Shown piece by piece: positions 34,391 to 43,926 of a DNA stretch of 64,000 nt. The DNA is from Burkholderiales bacterium (GTDB lineage: Bacteria; Pseudomonadota; Gammaproteobacteria; Burkholderiales; Burkholderiaceae_D). Numbering within the stretch: position 1 is the first letter of the stretch; the number at the start of each line of letters is the position of its first letter. Under the pieces are notes generated by a model that worked only from the letters and a program-made list of their open reading frames with translations, made no database searches and had not been told where the DNA came from. Location of the stretch: NCBI GenBank assembly GCA_016177875.1, contig JACOUL010000033.1, positions 1 through 64,000 of the forward strand. Reading direction: 5' to 3'. A program made the translations under genes and the position numbers.

Positions 34391-35754
34391 TCGATGCACG
34401 CGAATTCAACTTCTATGCGCCGCGCATCAGCGGCTTGCCGCGAAAATGCATGGATTACAGTCCGTTCCGTTACCTGCGCTTGCTGCTGCCGATTCCCTTT
34501 GTTGCGTGGTATGCCTCAGGCGAAGCGCTCCATCGGCTTGAGACACAATGGGTGCGCGCGCATCCCGCTTCCAAGCAAACATTCGCGGAAGCTTGTCATG
34601 CGATGCCGGATGCGAGTTGTGCGGTCGATGTGCGCGTCATCGTGACGCACGAACTCGCTTTGGCGACACTGATTTCCATCGCGCTGGTCATTATGTTGAT
34701 GGTGTCGATGCCGAGATGGCCGTCGCCGTGGCAAGAGCGCGGTTTGAAAAACGCCGCCCCGCTTTTGGGTATCGGCCTGCTTTTTACTTTGCAGGCCGGA
34801 ATGACCAACGGTGTTTTGATGACGCTGACTGCGTGGCTGGTGCCGACCGTATGGTGGAATAGCCCCGGCATCGGTTTGCAATTGGCATTGACCGTGGGCT
34901 TGTTTGCATTTTTGCGTTTCTCTTCGCAAGCCAAGCTGGCATGGCGCTTGTTTCGCCGCTTCGTGCGCCGTCGTACCGGACGCGAAGCCGGGGCTGCGGA
35001 ATGTACGGCGTTGTGGCAACTCATCGAAAGCGAATGCCGGCGACTACAGATCGCCAAGCCGACGCATTTGGTTCTGGGCGTGTTTCCGGATTGCCGTCTT
35101 GTCGTCGGCAAGATGACGATAGACCCTGCCGAACGGCAAATCGAAGGTCGCATTTTGTATCTCGGCGCGACACTCGTGAACGCACTCCTGGAAGAAGAAT
35201 TGCGCTTAGTCGTGCGCTATGCCTTGACGCGAAATTGCGGGCGGCTCGGCCATTGGCTTCCGGCCGTGGAAGATTGGCTGGAGGCGAAGCAGCGCTACCT
35301 CGATGAATGCAAGTACTTGCGTGAAGTGCGCATGACCAACGGTGCCGGCGATGCGGCCTTGGCTTTTTGCGACGAATGGCTGACCGCGGTGCGGCGTAGC
35401 TTGCCGGGCTTCCAAGCCGAACATGCCTATGCGCAGACAGTAGATCGGCAACAGCAAGCGGAAGAGGAGGCCATTCAGGCGCAAACGATATTGAGCGACG
35501 CAGCACTCGCATATCGTAAAGACGTGTTTCATCTGCTGATCGTTAATCTCGGCAGCGGCATGGCATGTCCGCCGGTGTTCGCCTGGTTCGGCCGCGCGTT
35601 TGCTCATCAGCATTTGCAACACGTTCCCAAGAACGCATCCGTCTTTGCCTCTCCCACATTGAACCAGGAATTGGTATTGCTGGAGAAGGAATGGCTGATC
35701 AAAACAGCGCAAGCCAGCACTCCCACCGATTGCTGGGAACTGCGTTCCGCCTGA
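34387..35754 (+). CDS. Membrane protein with degenerate M48 peptidase-like domain
   Basis: A 455-residue protein with four or so membrane helices (about 20-38, 80-100, 118-150, 155-175), then a cytoplasmic domain. The segment THLVLGVFPDCRLVVGKM, then GRILYLGATLVNALLEEELR, follows the pattern of M48 zinc peptidases. There, the next residues should be HELGH, but they read VVRYALTRNCG, so both zinc ligands are lost. It is therefore probably an inactive family member. It is translationally coupled to the MerR gene (ATGA overlap) and may be a partner or target of it. Confidence 0.65.
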   Translation: MIDAREFNFYAPRISGLPRKCMDYSPFRYLRLLLPIPFVAWYASGEALHRLETQWVRAHPASKQTFAEACHAMPDASCAVDVRVIVTHELALATLISIALVIMLMVSMPRWPSPWQERGLKNAAPLLGIGLLFTLQAGMTNGVLMTLTAWLVPTVWWNSPGIGLQLALTVGLFAFLRFSSQAKLAWRLFRRFVRRRTGREAGAAECTALWQLIESECRRLQIAKPTHLVLGVFPDCRLVVGKMTIDPAERQIEGRILYLGATLVNALLEEELRLVVRYALTRNCGRLGHWLPAVEDWLEAKQRYLDECKYLREVRMTNGAGDAALAFCDEWLTAVRRSLPGFQAEHAYAQTVDRQQQAEEEAIQAQTILSDAALAYRKDVFHLLIVNLGSGMACPPVFAWFGRAFAHQHLQHVPKNASVFASPTLNQELVLLEKEWLIKTAQASTPTDCWELRSA

Positions 35755-35764
35755 TTCACACCAT

Positions 35765-37000
35765 ATGAAAAAGCCACCAACCCCGGTGAAATTAATATCG
35801 GCATGCCTGCTAGCTTTAGCCGCAACGCCGGCATTCGCAGCACCTGATGAAGATTTGCTCGGCAAAGCCCAAGCCTACCCCATCGGCACCCGCGCAAATT
35901 GGTTTTACGATGAATCGGTGCGCATCGGCTCATTTTCCAATGTCGATCGTATCCTGCGCGTGCGCAAGATCGAGCGTGCCGACACCCCCAGTCCTTTGAA
36001 GAAAGCGGCAACCGAGCCGGATCTGCGCTATGGATACGACGGTAAATCGCTTTCGATCGACGACTACTTGCAGCGTCAGCGCGTCACCGGTTTGCTGATT
36101 ATCAAAGACGGTGAGATTTTGGTTGAGCGTTACCAGTACGATCGCAAGCCGACCGACAAATTTGTTTCACACTCGATGGCCAAATCGATCGCAAGCCTTG
36201 CCGTCGGCTTGGCGCGAGAAGAGGGCAAGATCAAATCGCTTGAGGACAAAGTGGCGCGCTATGTGCCGGACTTGGCTGGATATCCGTATGGCGAAGCGAG
36301 CATACGCGACATCCTGCATATGTCGTCCGGCGTGAAGTTCACGGAGAACTACAGCGGCGACGATGATTTGAAACGTTTTGTCGTCATTGCCGCAAAAGAC
36401 GGATTGATCGAAGCGCTGAAGGCATTTCGCGACATGGATGGCAAAGCCGGCGAGCGTTTTCATTATGCGAGCAGCGAGACTTACATCCTTGGATTAGTCG
36501 TCCGAAATGCAACCGGCAAAACCCTGGCCGATTATGTCGCTGAAAAACTGTGGCAGCCGATGGGCACTGAAGCCGACGCCAGCTGGGCGATCGACAAAGA
36601 CGGTATCGAAATGACAGCGGGTAATTTCAACGCCGTGTTGCGCGATTATGGACGGCTGGGCATGCTGCTGGCCAATGACGGCGCGCTCAACGGCAAACAA
36701 ATTCTGCCCAAGGATTATTTGCTGGAAGCGACCGATAGTCATAAGCAGCCGGCGGCATTTGTGCCCGGCGCGGCAACGCCGCTGTTCGGTTACGGTTTGC
36801 ACTTCTGGCTGTTGCCGGGAGAAAAACGCCGCTTTCTGATGATGGGCGTATACGGCCAGGCGATTTATGTCGATCCGGAAGCGAAGCTGGTGATGGTGCA
36901 AACGGCGGCAGCGAAGAATGCTTCGGTCTTCAAAGAAAAGCTGGGCATGGAGACGTACACCTTGTGGACCAGTCTCGTCTATGCCTTAGGAAAGAAGTAA
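35765..37000 (+). CDS. Beta-lactamase/class C-like serine hydrolase
   Basis: A 411-residue exported protein with a signal peptide (cleavage near ATPAFAA). The S-x-x-K motif is in SHSMAKSIASLAVG (about residue 138), the Y-x-S motif in HYASSETYILG (about 238-240) and a later LFGYGLHFWL in the place of the H/K-x-G box. These proteins include esterases, peptidases and 6-aminohexanoate-dimer hydrolase relatives. The true substrate is unknown. It starts 10 bases after the degenerate M48 gene and is likely in the same transcript. Confidence 0.85.
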   Translation: MKKPPTPVKLISACLLALAATPAFAAPDEDLLGKAQAYPIGTRANWFYDESVRIGSFSNVDRILRVRKIERADTPSPLKKAATEPDLRYGYDGKSLSIDDYLQRQRVTGLLIIKDGEILVERYQYDRKPTDKFVSHSMAKSIASLAVGLAREEGKIKSLEDKVARYVPDLAGYPYGEASIRDILHMSSGVKFTENYSGDDDLKRFVVIAAKDGLIEALKAFRDMDGKAGERFHYASSETYILGLVVRNATGKTLADYVAEKLWQPMGTEADASWAIDKDGIEMTAGNFNAVLRDYGRLGMLLANDGALNGKQILPKDYLLEATDSHKQPAAFVPGAATPLFGYGLHFWLLPGEKRRFLMMGVYGQAIYVDPEAKLVMVQTAAAKNASVFKEKLGMETYTLWTSLVYALGKK

Positions 37001-37005
37001 ACGTA

Positions 37006-37962
37006 TTAGGCAGAAGCCGAGTTTTCGTCCAGCGGAGAAAGCACGGGCTCGGCGCGCCGGCGCAGCAATTCGGTCAAACGCCCGTCATCCAGCAGCTGCT
37101 GCAGGTAAGCCATGTTGCGGTCGATCGCTTCCATGTAAGGATTGTCGCCGAACAGCGCTTCCAGATAGCGATAACACTGGTGAAAATCATCGTCCAGGCG
37201 CTTGCGCACCGCCCTGGTATAAAACACCGGCGTCTTGCGCAGCAAGTCATAGCCGGAATCGTAGACTACGCGCTCGCTGCCGTCGGGATTAAGTTGACGC
37301 GCAACGCCGCCGAGTTCGAATTCCTCGTATAAATAATCGCGGCATTTTTCCAGGTAAACCCGATCGGACATTTGCGCGATCAAATCCGCGGTGCCGATCA
37401 ACTCACCCAGCTGACGGTCCAGCGGATCTTTCAATGGGATCTCCGCGATCGGAATTTCATAACCGGTGAAATGAATCAGCTTGACGGCACGCCGTGCCCA
37501 AGCGGTGCAGCCCGCTTCTTTCAAGAAGCACGTCAGAAAACGTCCGCCGCGTGTGACATGCACCAGCGTATATTGCGCGCCGTGCCAGCACTTGCGATCG
37601 CGCTTGCGGCGAATGTAGCCGGCGTCGTGGAATAAGGCGACGATGGTGCCGAGCGTTAATCGTTCGCTGCCTAATCGGCTGCCGTTGGCATGGGCACGTT
37701 CGAAGCCGGCCATGATGCGCGCCGATGCGAGCGTCACATCCAAGGCATGCTGCATGTCGTGATACAGGGTTTCGCAACGATGAAAGCCCGGCAGCGTGCC
37801 GGAGTACATTTGGGTAAATACATCGAAGGCGCGTTTGATCAGCGGCAGGTCGACATCGGAATCGACATCGGACAACAGGCGGCACACCTCAGCGCACACC
37901 TGATGCGGGTCCGCCAGGTTGATGCGCTTAGTGACATCCCTGTGATCAAGAACTTGTTCCAT
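37006..37962 (-). CDS. HD-domain phosphohydrolase
   Basis: About 318 residues from ATG at 37962, preceded by GGAGGAG; a reading to 37980 adds six residues. Metal-binding residues are visible in LYHDMQHALDVTLAS (about 71-85) and VALFHDAGYIRRKRD (about 110-124), with WHGAQYTL and KLIHFTGYE as later ligands. This looks like a PDE/HD family without sensor domains. Substrate unknown; cyclic nucleotides are possible. It is tail-to-tail with the serine hydrolase gene, six bases apart. Confidence 0.78.
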   Translation of the reverse strand: MEQVLDHRDVTKRINLADPHQVCAEVCRLLSDVDSDVDLPLIKRAFDVFTQMYSGTLPGFHRCETLYHDMQHALDVTLASARIMAGFERAHANGSRLGSERLTLGTIVALFHDAGYIRRKRDRKCWHGAQYTLVHVTRGGRFLTCFLKEAGCTAWARRAVKLIHFTGYEIPIAEIPLKDPLDRQLGELIGTADLIAQMSDRVYLEKCRDYLYEEFELGGVARQLNPDGSERVVYDSGYDLLRKTPVFYTRAVRKRLDDDFHQCYRYLEALFGDNPYMEAIDRNMAYLQQLLDDGRLTELLRRRAEPVLSPLDENSASA

Positions 37963-38146
37963 TACTCCTCCGCCTGCCAACGACGCCCGGTCTGAGCCGA
38001 GTTACTATCGATCCCTGTCATTTTGGCATTATATTGTTATTTTTGCATGAGTGTGAGGCGTCCATGCTTCTTTTGTGTCTCATTAGAGCACGACTTTGGT
38101 GCGGAAAAGTGTGAATTATTACCTTGCTGTCGCAAAACGACATCTG

Positions 38147-39055
38147 CTAATCGGACGCCAGCCAGCGGGCGGCTTTAGCTGCTTTTAACACGGCTGCCAC
38201 GCGCGCAATACGTTCATGCCCAAAGCGATGGACCGCAAACACGGTCACCGGCATCGCTTGCCAGCCGGGCAAGGCACGGACCAGTTCGCCGCGCTTGATC
38301 CATTCGGATGCAACAAACATCGGCCCGCGCACCACGCCCAATCCGGCGCGCGCCGCATGTAGCTGAGCGGTGAAGCTGCGTACCGCGAGATTGCCGGCAA
38401 CGCGTACTTTCTCGATAACACCGCCGCGCACGAATTCCCATTCCGCAGTATTTTCATTCCCCGAAAACACCAGGCAATGATGGTCGGCTAAATCGGCGGG
38501 GCGGCGCAAAGGATTGGTCTTGAGATACGCAGGGCTTGCCACCAGGATGCGTGAAAATTCGCCGATGGCGCTGCCCACCAAACGCTCGTCATGCACTTGG
38601 CCGACGCGCAGCGCGATGTCGATCGCCGGCTCTTGCAAATCGTCGAAGTCGTACGCCAGTTTCATGGCGATCCGTAGTTCAGGATACTCGCGCAAAATGA
38701 GCGGCACGACGCGCTCGATGAAGAGCGTGCCCAGTTCCGGCGGCGCCGTCATGCGCACCGTGCCGCGCGGTTCGTTGCGTTCTTCGCGCAAACTCTTGGT
38801 CAAGAACTCGGCTTCCGTCAAAAGCGACTCCGCCTTCACGGTGAGCAAGCGGCCGGCCGGCGTCAACGCAACGCGGCGCGAGGAACGTTCCAACAATCGC
38901 ACGCCGAGCTGACCCTCCAGGCGCGTCAATGTCTTGCTGACAGCCGATTTCGGCACGCCCAGCGCATCGCCCGCGCGCGTAATGCTCAATAGTTTCGCGA
39001 CCTCAAGAAAGACGCGCAAATCGGCCAGGATTATCGTTTCTGAATTAGAAACCAT
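38147..39055 (-). CDS. LysR family transcriptional regulator
   Basis: A 302-residue LTTR. The winged helix is in residues 8-66 (FLEVAKLLSITRAGDALGVP, then KSAVSKTLTRLEGQLGVRLL), and the periplasmic-binding-like effector domain follows. It is divergent from the aldo/keto reductase gene at 39137, the standard arrangement for an LTTR and its target. The 81-bp gap and the first codons hold candidate operators. Confidence 0.9.
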   Translation of the reverse strand: MVSNSETIILADLRVFLEVAKLLSITRAGDALGVPKSAVSKTLTRLEGQLGVRLLERSSRRVALTPAGRLLTVKAESLLTEAEFLTKSLREERNEPRGTVRMTAPPELGTLFIERVVPLILREYPELRIAMKLAYDFDDLQEPAIDIALRVGQVHDERLVGSAIGEFSRILVASPAYLKTNPLRRPADLADHHCLVFSGNENTAEWEFVRGGVIEKVRVAGNLAVRSFTAQLHAARAGLGVVRGPMFVASEWIKRGELVRALPGWQAMPVTVFAVHRFGHERIARVAAVLKAAKAARWLASD

Positions 39056-39076
39056 GAGTTCAATTTAATCTAATTG
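39037..39076. promoter_or_regulatory. Candidate LysR-type operators
   Basis: Two dyads lie at the divergent start: TTTCT-N5-AGAAA at 39037-39051, overlapping codons 2-6 of the LysR gene, and CAATT-N6-AATTG at 39061-39076 in the intergenic region. The second contains a T-N11-A spacing typical of LTTR boxes. Binding is inferred from position only. Confidence 0.45.
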
Positions 39077-39136
39077 TTTCAGAGTGGAGCGTAAAGCAAA
39101 CTGCAGTCATCGGTCAACCGCACATAGGAGAGCAAC

Positions 39137-40126
39137 ATGTTAAATCGCACGTTGGGGAAAAATGGTCCGCAAGTTTCGGCAGTGGGTTTGGGCCTGATGG
39201 GCATGTCCGATTTCTACGGCAGCAAGGCCGATCGCGACGATGCCGAAAGCATAAACACGATTCACGCTGCCATCGATGCAGGCATCACGCTCTTCAACAC
39301 CGGCGACTTCTACGGTGTCGGCCACAATGAAATGCTGCTCGGCCGTGCCCTGGCCGGCCGGCGCGACAAGGCGGTCATCAGCGTCAAAACCGGCGTGTTG
39401 CGCACGTCTTCCGGCGGCTTCTCCGGTTTCGATGGCCGTCCGCAAGCGATCAAAAATTTCGCCGCCTATTCATTGCAGCGCCTGGATGTGGATGTGATCG
39501 ACATCTATCAAGCGGCGCGCGTCGATCCGGCCGTGCCCTTGGAAGAAACGGTGGGCACGATCGCCGATCTCATCAAGGAAGGCAAGGTGCGTTACCTCGG
39601 CGTGTCGGAAATGAACGTCGAGCAGCTGCGCCGCGCGCATGCCGTGCACCCGGTGACCGCATTGGAAATCGAATATTCGCTCGCCACGCGCGTGATCGAG
39701 CCGGAGATTTTGCCGGTGGCGCGTGAACTCGGCATCGGTGTCGTGGCTTACGGTGCATTGTCGCGCGGCTTGTTATCCGGCGCGGTCGACGGCAAGTTCG
39801 ATCTCAGCGACTTCCGTGCGCATGCGCCGCGCTTCCAGGGTGAAAACCTCGCGCATAACCTGCAAAAGGTCGAGGCATTAAAGGCGATCGCGGCGCGCCT
39901 CGGTTGCACCAATGCGCAATTGGCCTTGGCTTGGGTGCTCGCGCGCGGCGACGACATCGTGCCGCTGATCGGCACCACCAAATCGGCGCGCTTGATGGAG
40001 AACCTTGGCGCTTTGAACGTGAAGCTGGGGCAAGCCGAGCTAGCCGAACTCGATCGATTGTTCGCGCCGGGCGCAATTGCCGGTGAACGTTATGCGGGAC
40101 CGCAAATGAACTTGGTTGCGCGCTGA
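39137..40126 (+). CDS. Aldo/keto reductase
   Basis: A 329-residue AKR of normal length. Catalytic residues are recognisable: Asp and Tyr in [19 protein letters not shown] (D-x-x-x-Y-x-x-G motif, with F-Y-G), Lys in [10 protein letters not shown], and the NADPH-binding [16 protein letters not shown] near the C-terminus. The motif normally has DxxDxYG; here it is NTGDFYG. Substrate unknown. Likely controlled by the divergent LysR. Confidence 0.9.
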   Translation: MLNRTLGKNGPQVSAVGLGLMGMSDFYGSKADRDDAESINTIHAAIDAGITLFNTGDFYGVGHNEMLLGRALAGRRDKAVISVKTGVLRTSSGGFSGFDGRPQAIKNFAAYSLQRLDVDVIDIYQAARVDPAVPLEETVGTIADLIKEGKVRYLGVSEMNVEQLRRAHAVHPVTALEIEYSLATRVIEPEILPVARELGIGVVAYGALSRGLLSGAVDGKFDLSDFRAHAPRFQGENLAHNLQKVEALKAIAARLGCTNAQLALAWVLARGDDIVPLIGTTKSARLMENLGALNVKLGQAELAELDRLFAPGAIAGERYAGPQMNLVAR

Positions 40127-40169
40127 ATCGCGCGCTCGAATTGAACTGAAATCGCAAAGGAGCCACGCC

Positions 40170-40700
40170 ATGAAATCCTCATCCCAATCATCCGCACCCA
40201 ACGCATCGTCTTCCGCCAGCACGCCCGACTGGGTGCCCGGCCGACGTGAAGCCATTGCCGGCATCGGCACCCTGCTGGCCGCTACCCTTGCATCGAGCGC
40301 CACCGCCAATTCAGGTATCGGTCACGCGGCCGCATCCGGCGCAACAACGGAAGGCATGCAAAAAGAACTTGCTGGCAAGGTCGCCATCGTCAGCGGCGCT
40401 TCGCGCAATCTCGGGCGCGGCTCTAAGGCGCCGGTAGAAGACTTCACCCGCGCGCTCGCACGCGAAATCGGCGCACGCGGCGTGACCGTCAATACGATCG
40501 CGCCGGGCGCGGTGAACACGCCTTTCTTCCATAACCAGGAAACACCCGAAAGCGTGGCCTACGTGACCAAGGCGCATGTACTCGGCCGGTTGGCGGAAGT
40601 GAGCGACATCGTGCCGATGGTCGAATTCCTCGCATCGCCCCGCGCGCAATGGGTAAGCGCGCAAACGATTTTCGTCAACGGAGCTTACGCGGCGCGCTAG
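40170..40700 (+). pseudogene. SDR oxidoreductase with large internal in-frame deletion
   Basis: The product (176 residues) begins with a Ser-rich tail and an RR-containing export-like segment (PGRREAIAGIGTLLAATLAS), then the SDR start ELAGKVAIVSGASRNLGRG. It jumps directly to SKAPVEDFTRALAREIGARG and the normal C-terminus. About 130 residues are missing, including most of the Rossmann fold and the catalytic Tyr of Y-x-x-x-K (only the Lys side, SK, remains). The frame is kept, so a stable protein is possible, but SDR activity is not. The RBS AAAGGAG supports the start at 40170. It follows the aldo/keto reductase gene by 43 bases. Confidence 0.75.
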
Positions 40701-40770
40701 TAAACTGGCGCCGCCTTTACCAAACTGGCATGATCAGAGTCGAGAGCTTGTCGTTGATAAGGGAGAGATC

Positions 40771-41259
40771 ATGGCATTGTTTATCGATGGATTTTCATGC
40801 GAAGCGGTGCCGAAACAGAACCCCGGCGAAAAGATAGGGATCTGCGACGAAGGCTATCGCTTCATCTACATGACCGGTTCCGGGTCTTGGTCGCGTCTGC
40901 TCAAGCCAGGTAGCTTGGAAGAGCTGCTCCTTGAAGCGCAGGACAAGATTCCGATGGGCTACAATCAGCTTTGGGTCTTCGAAAAGAAGCTCTGCGTGAC
41001 GCCTGCGCCAGGGAAGGCAGGTTCCGGCCACCGGTTCGACGATAAACGACGGGAATATCCGCGCGAGCTTGCGCGCCATTTGTGGCCCGGCCAGCTTTAC
41101 GTGGTGTTGCAGGATCCGGAGTGTGCAAAAAGCGGGCCGATCGTCCTCACTTACCACGCCAAGCAAAGCGAAGCGGCCGCCTATGCGCAGGTACAAGCCG
41201 ATCAATTGAAGGTCCGGACAATTGTGGGACTCATGCTGGCGGACGTAGGCTGGCATTGA
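40771..41259 (+). CDS. Hypothetical protein
   Basis: A 162-residue soluble protein without a signal peptide or recognised domain. GGGAGA precedes the ATG by a few bases. The sequence is mixed alpha/beta with an aromatic centre (YNQLWVFEKKLCVTPAPGK). It stands alone between the deleted SDR and the glutaredoxin-like gene. Confidence 0.55.
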   Translation: MALFIDGFSCEAVPKQNPGEKIGICDEGYRFIYMTGSGSWSRLLKPGSLEELLLEAQDKIPMGYNQLWVFEKKLCVTPAPGKAGSGHRFDDKRREYPRELARHLWPGQLYVVLQDPECAKSGPIVLTYHAKQSEAAAYAQVQADQLKVRTIVGLMLADVGWH

Positions 41260-41359
41260 TACCGGACGCAATTTGCGCCGGAATCGGACCTTCAGTATGT
41301 GAAGGCGTTATGCGTCATGGTTCGTCGTGTACGCGCTAAGCTTCAATCGAAAGGCACCT

Positions 41360-41839
41360 ATGCTTCGAGTCCTCATTCTTGCGCTTTGCGCCATCACTTT
41401 CGCTGCCCCCGGCTTGGCTCAAACACTTTACAAGTCCGTAGGTCCGGATGGCAGGATCACTTACAGCGACCGGCCGCCTGTCGAGGGAAAAATCCAGAAG
41501 ACGCTCACCTTCGACAACCTGCCGAGCAGCAGCCTGCCCGCTCCCACCTCGTCTCAGCTCGAACAGGCGCGCAAGCCGCAGGCTGCGGCGCCATCCACTG
41601 CCCGCGGTCAAGTTGTCCTTTTTTCCGCCGCGTGGTGCGGCTATTGCAAGAAGGCAAAGGCCTACCTCGCTAGTCGCGGTGTCGCTTACCGGGAATTCGA
41701 TGTCGATACGACGGAAGGCAAGGCCGAATTCGTGCGTGCCGGCGGCAGCCGGGGCATCCCGCTGATCCTCGCCGGCGACCATCGTTTGCAAGGCTTCTCT
41801 CAAGAGGCATACGATGCAGTTTTCCTTGCCGGAAGATAG
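41360..41839 (+). CDS. DUF4124-glutaredoxin fusion, periplasmic
   Basis: About 159 residues from ATG at 41360, preceded by AAAGGCACCT. A signal peptide (cleavage after PGLAQ) leads into a DUF4124 segment (TLYKSVGPDGRITYSDRPPV), then a glutaredoxin-like domain with the redox motif WCGYCKKAKAYL at about 92-103 and GSRGIPLILAG (cis-Pro). It is likely a periplasmic thiol-disulfide protein. Fusions of DUF4124 with glutaredoxin are common in Burkholderiales. Confidence 0.85.
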   Translation: MLRVLILALCAITFAAPGLAQTLYKSVGPDGRITYSDRPPVEGKIQKTLTFDNLPSSSLPAPTSSQLEQARKPQAAAPSTARGQVVLFSAAWCGYCKKAKAYLASRGVAYREFDVDTTEGKAEFVRAGGSRGIPLILAGDHRLQGFSQEAYDAVFLAGR

Positions 41840-41938
41840 GTGTTTCAGCCAATGTCCATCAATCGAATGCACTGGTACTGGTGCGAATGATTCGGGATAG
41901 ACGCTGAATACTTCTGGACACGATCAACCGACCCTTTA

Positions 41939-42442
41939 ATGCATAAATCCATGCCATTCACTCCCTTTCACATGGGTCCAGGCATCTTCCTGAAGGCAGT
42001 ACTGCAAGGAAGTTTCTCGCTGATGGTGTTTGGATGGGCACAAATCATCATGGACCTTCAACCCTTGATCGTCCTGTTGAGCGGCGAGGGGCATCTTCAT
42101 GGCTTCACGCATACTTACATCGGCGCCACCTTGATCGGAGCTGTGTCGGCGGTAACCGGAAAATACGCGGCTGAATTCGGCCTCCGCAAGCTCGGCGCGA
42201 CCGGCTTTTTGCCGATTGGCTGGGCCGTCACGATCTTCAGTGCTTTCGTCGGGGCTTACAGTCACGTTTTGCTCGATAGTTTGATGCACGCCGATCTGGA
42301 ACCCTTCGCGCCTTTTTCTCAGCGCAATCCATTCCTGAATCTAATCACCATCGAGAGTTTGCACAAATTCTGTTTATATAGCGGCCTAATCGGCGCAGGA
42401 ATTTATTTCGTGCTTGTGCAATGGCTGAAAAGACGTAAATGA
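41939..42442 (+). CDS. Membrane-bound metal-dependent hydrolase-like protein
   Basis: A 167-residue protein with about four membrane helices. Conserved His/Asp residues are placed as in YdjM/DUF4184-type membrane hydrolases: MPFTPFHMGPG at the start, GFTHTYIGA, and AYSHVLLDSLMHADLEP. Starts at 41939 and 41951 are both possible, the second being the usual family start. Substrate unknown. Confidence 0.65.
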   Translation: MHKSMPFTPFHMGPGIFLKAVLQGSFSLMVFGWAQIIMDLQPLIVLLSGEGHLHGFTHTYIGATLIGAVSAVTGKYAAEFGLRKLGATGFLPIGWAVTIFSAFVGAYSHVLLDSLMHADLEPFAPFSQRNPFLNLITIESLHKFCLYSGLIGAGIYFVLVQWLKRRK

Positions 42443-42612
42443 TGGTTTGGCTCATAGAGGGTGTGCGTCGATTCTGGAAAACTGCGCGTCGCTATGCGAC
42501 CGCCCGGTGGAAAGTGCAATAATGCCGATGAGAATAGTCGGCGTTGTGCCGGGAGATTGGGAAAGGCATGTGTCTGAAACTTCCGAATTTTTTGAAACGG
42601 ATTTGTAACGTC

Positions 42613-43068
42613 ATGAAAAATCTTCTGATCGTTTTCATTGGATTGATAACAAGCGCAGCCTTTGCGCAGAACCTGAACACGACAATTCCCTTGTCTCAGG
42701 ATGCAAATACGACGCTCGTCATTTCGCCGTCGCTGACGCTTAAAATTGCCGGCGACCCGCGCGCGTTCGATGTCATCGTCAATGCCACCGAGCAGGACGC
42801 CGGCTGCAATCAAAACCGTATTCACGCCGCGCCGCACGGGCCGGATCAGAGTCAGGTGATGCCGTGGCATGTCAAAGACAGATACTTCCCGAATACCCGA
42901 AACATACCGGTATGCGGAACGCCTTTTTCCGTTGAAATTTCTCTCCTCAACCCGGAGATCGCCGGTAACGACACGGAGATGAAGTTCACTGCGGGCACCC
43001 TTAATGTCCGCGTTTCTCGGCACACGAAGAAAGATCCGCGCCGCCCGCGCGTAAAAACAAATCCTTAA
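42613..43068 (+). CDS. Secreted hypothetical protein
   Basis: About 151 residues from ATG at 42613, where a clear signal peptide begins (MKNLLIVFIGLITSAAFAQ); the longer frame from 42544 is not supported. The mature protein is beta-rich with two cysteines (AGCNQN and PVCGTP) and a basic tail. No family recognised; periplasmic or secreted. Confidence 0.6.
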   Translation: MKNLLIVFIGLITSAAFAQNLNTTIPLSQDANTTLVISPSLTLKIAGDPRAFDVIVNATEQDAGCNQNRIHAAPHGPDQSQVMPWHVKDRYFPNTRNIPVCGTPFSVEISLLNPEIAGNDTEMKFTAGTLNVRVSRHTKKDPRRPRVKTNP

Positions 43069-43101
43069 TACGCACTCATATCATTCACGCGACCTACCGG
43101 T

Positions 43102-43500
43102 ATGTTGGAACTCATCTTCGAATTAATTTTCGAGTTTTTCGGCGAAGCGATCCTCCAAGTGCTCTTCGAGGCGCTGGCGGAAGTCGGCATTCATCTGTCG
43201 CGCAATACCGATGGCGAGCCGAAAGAGCGCGGCACGTTTAAGAAGCTATTGGGTTATACGCTGTTGGGCGTTATTGCCGGCGGTATCAGTTTGCTGATTG
43301 TCCCGGAATCTTTCGCGCGTACACAGCCTGCGCGTCTTGCCATGCTGTTTTTAGTGCCGGCGGCTTCGGGTGCGGTAATGGTATTAATCGGCAAATGGCG
43401 GCAGAAACGCGGTCAAGTTGTTATTGGACTCGATCGGTTTTTCTTTGGATACTGGTTTGCGTTTTCCATGGCGGCAGTGCGTTTCATCGGAACGAATTAA
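43102..43500 (+). CDS. Conserved-type membrane protein
   Basis: A 132-residue protein with an amphipathic N-terminal helix (LELIFELIFEFFGEAILQVL) and three membrane helices. No function can be assigned. It follows the secreted protein gene by 33 bases on the same strand. Confidence 0.6.
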   Translation: MLELIFELIFEFFGEAILQVLFEALAEVGIHLSRNTDGEPKERGTFKKLLGYTLLGVIAGGISLLIVPESFARTQPARLAMLFLVPAASGAVMVLIGKWRQKRGQVVIGLDRFFFGYWFAFSMAAVRFIGTN

Positions 43501-43518
43501 AGCCATCCACAACTCATT

Positions 43519-43914
43519 ATGCAGCTACTCGATCACGTCTCCATTTCCGTGCCGGACTTAAATGCCGCGCGGCCGTTTTACGATGCCGTGATGGCGGCGC
43601 TCGGCGCAGAAAAAGTCTACGATCGGCCGGAAGCTCTCGGCTATGGCGTGCGCTGCAACGCGGCCGAAGATTTTCATTCTTGCTTGGCGGTGTACGAATC
43701 CGCGAACGCGAATACCGACACCAAACGGCATTGGTGCTTCAAGGCGGCATCGCGCGCGCAAGTCATCGCCTTTTATGACGCTGGTCTTGCCAACGGCGGC
43801 GCAGATGACGGCGTGCCCGGCGTGCGGGCACATTACCATGAACATTATTTCGGCGCGTTTTTGCTCGACCCTTGCGGCAATCGGATCGAGGCCGTTTGTC
43901 ATCGCGCCGAATAG
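43519..43914 (+). CDS. VOC (glyoxalase-like) family protein
   Basis: A 131-residue VOC-superfamily protein with paired beta-alpha-beta modules. It has LLDHVSISVPDLNAARPFYD at the start (His metal ligand), HWCFKAASRAQVIAFYDA in the middle, and DPCGNRIEAVCH at the end (Glu ligand). This subgroup is usually annotated as glyoxalase/dioxygenase-like; the reaction is unknown. It ends 12 bases from the tail of the lipase gene on the other strand. Confidence 0.85.
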   Translation: MQLLDHVSISVPDLNAARPFYDAVMAALGAEKVYDRPEALGYGVRCNAAEDFHSCLAVYESANANTDTKRHWCFKAASRAQVIAFYDAGLANGGADDGVPGVRAHYHEHYFGAFLLDPCGNRIEAVCHRAE

Positions 43915-43926
43915 CTGCGATTCACG

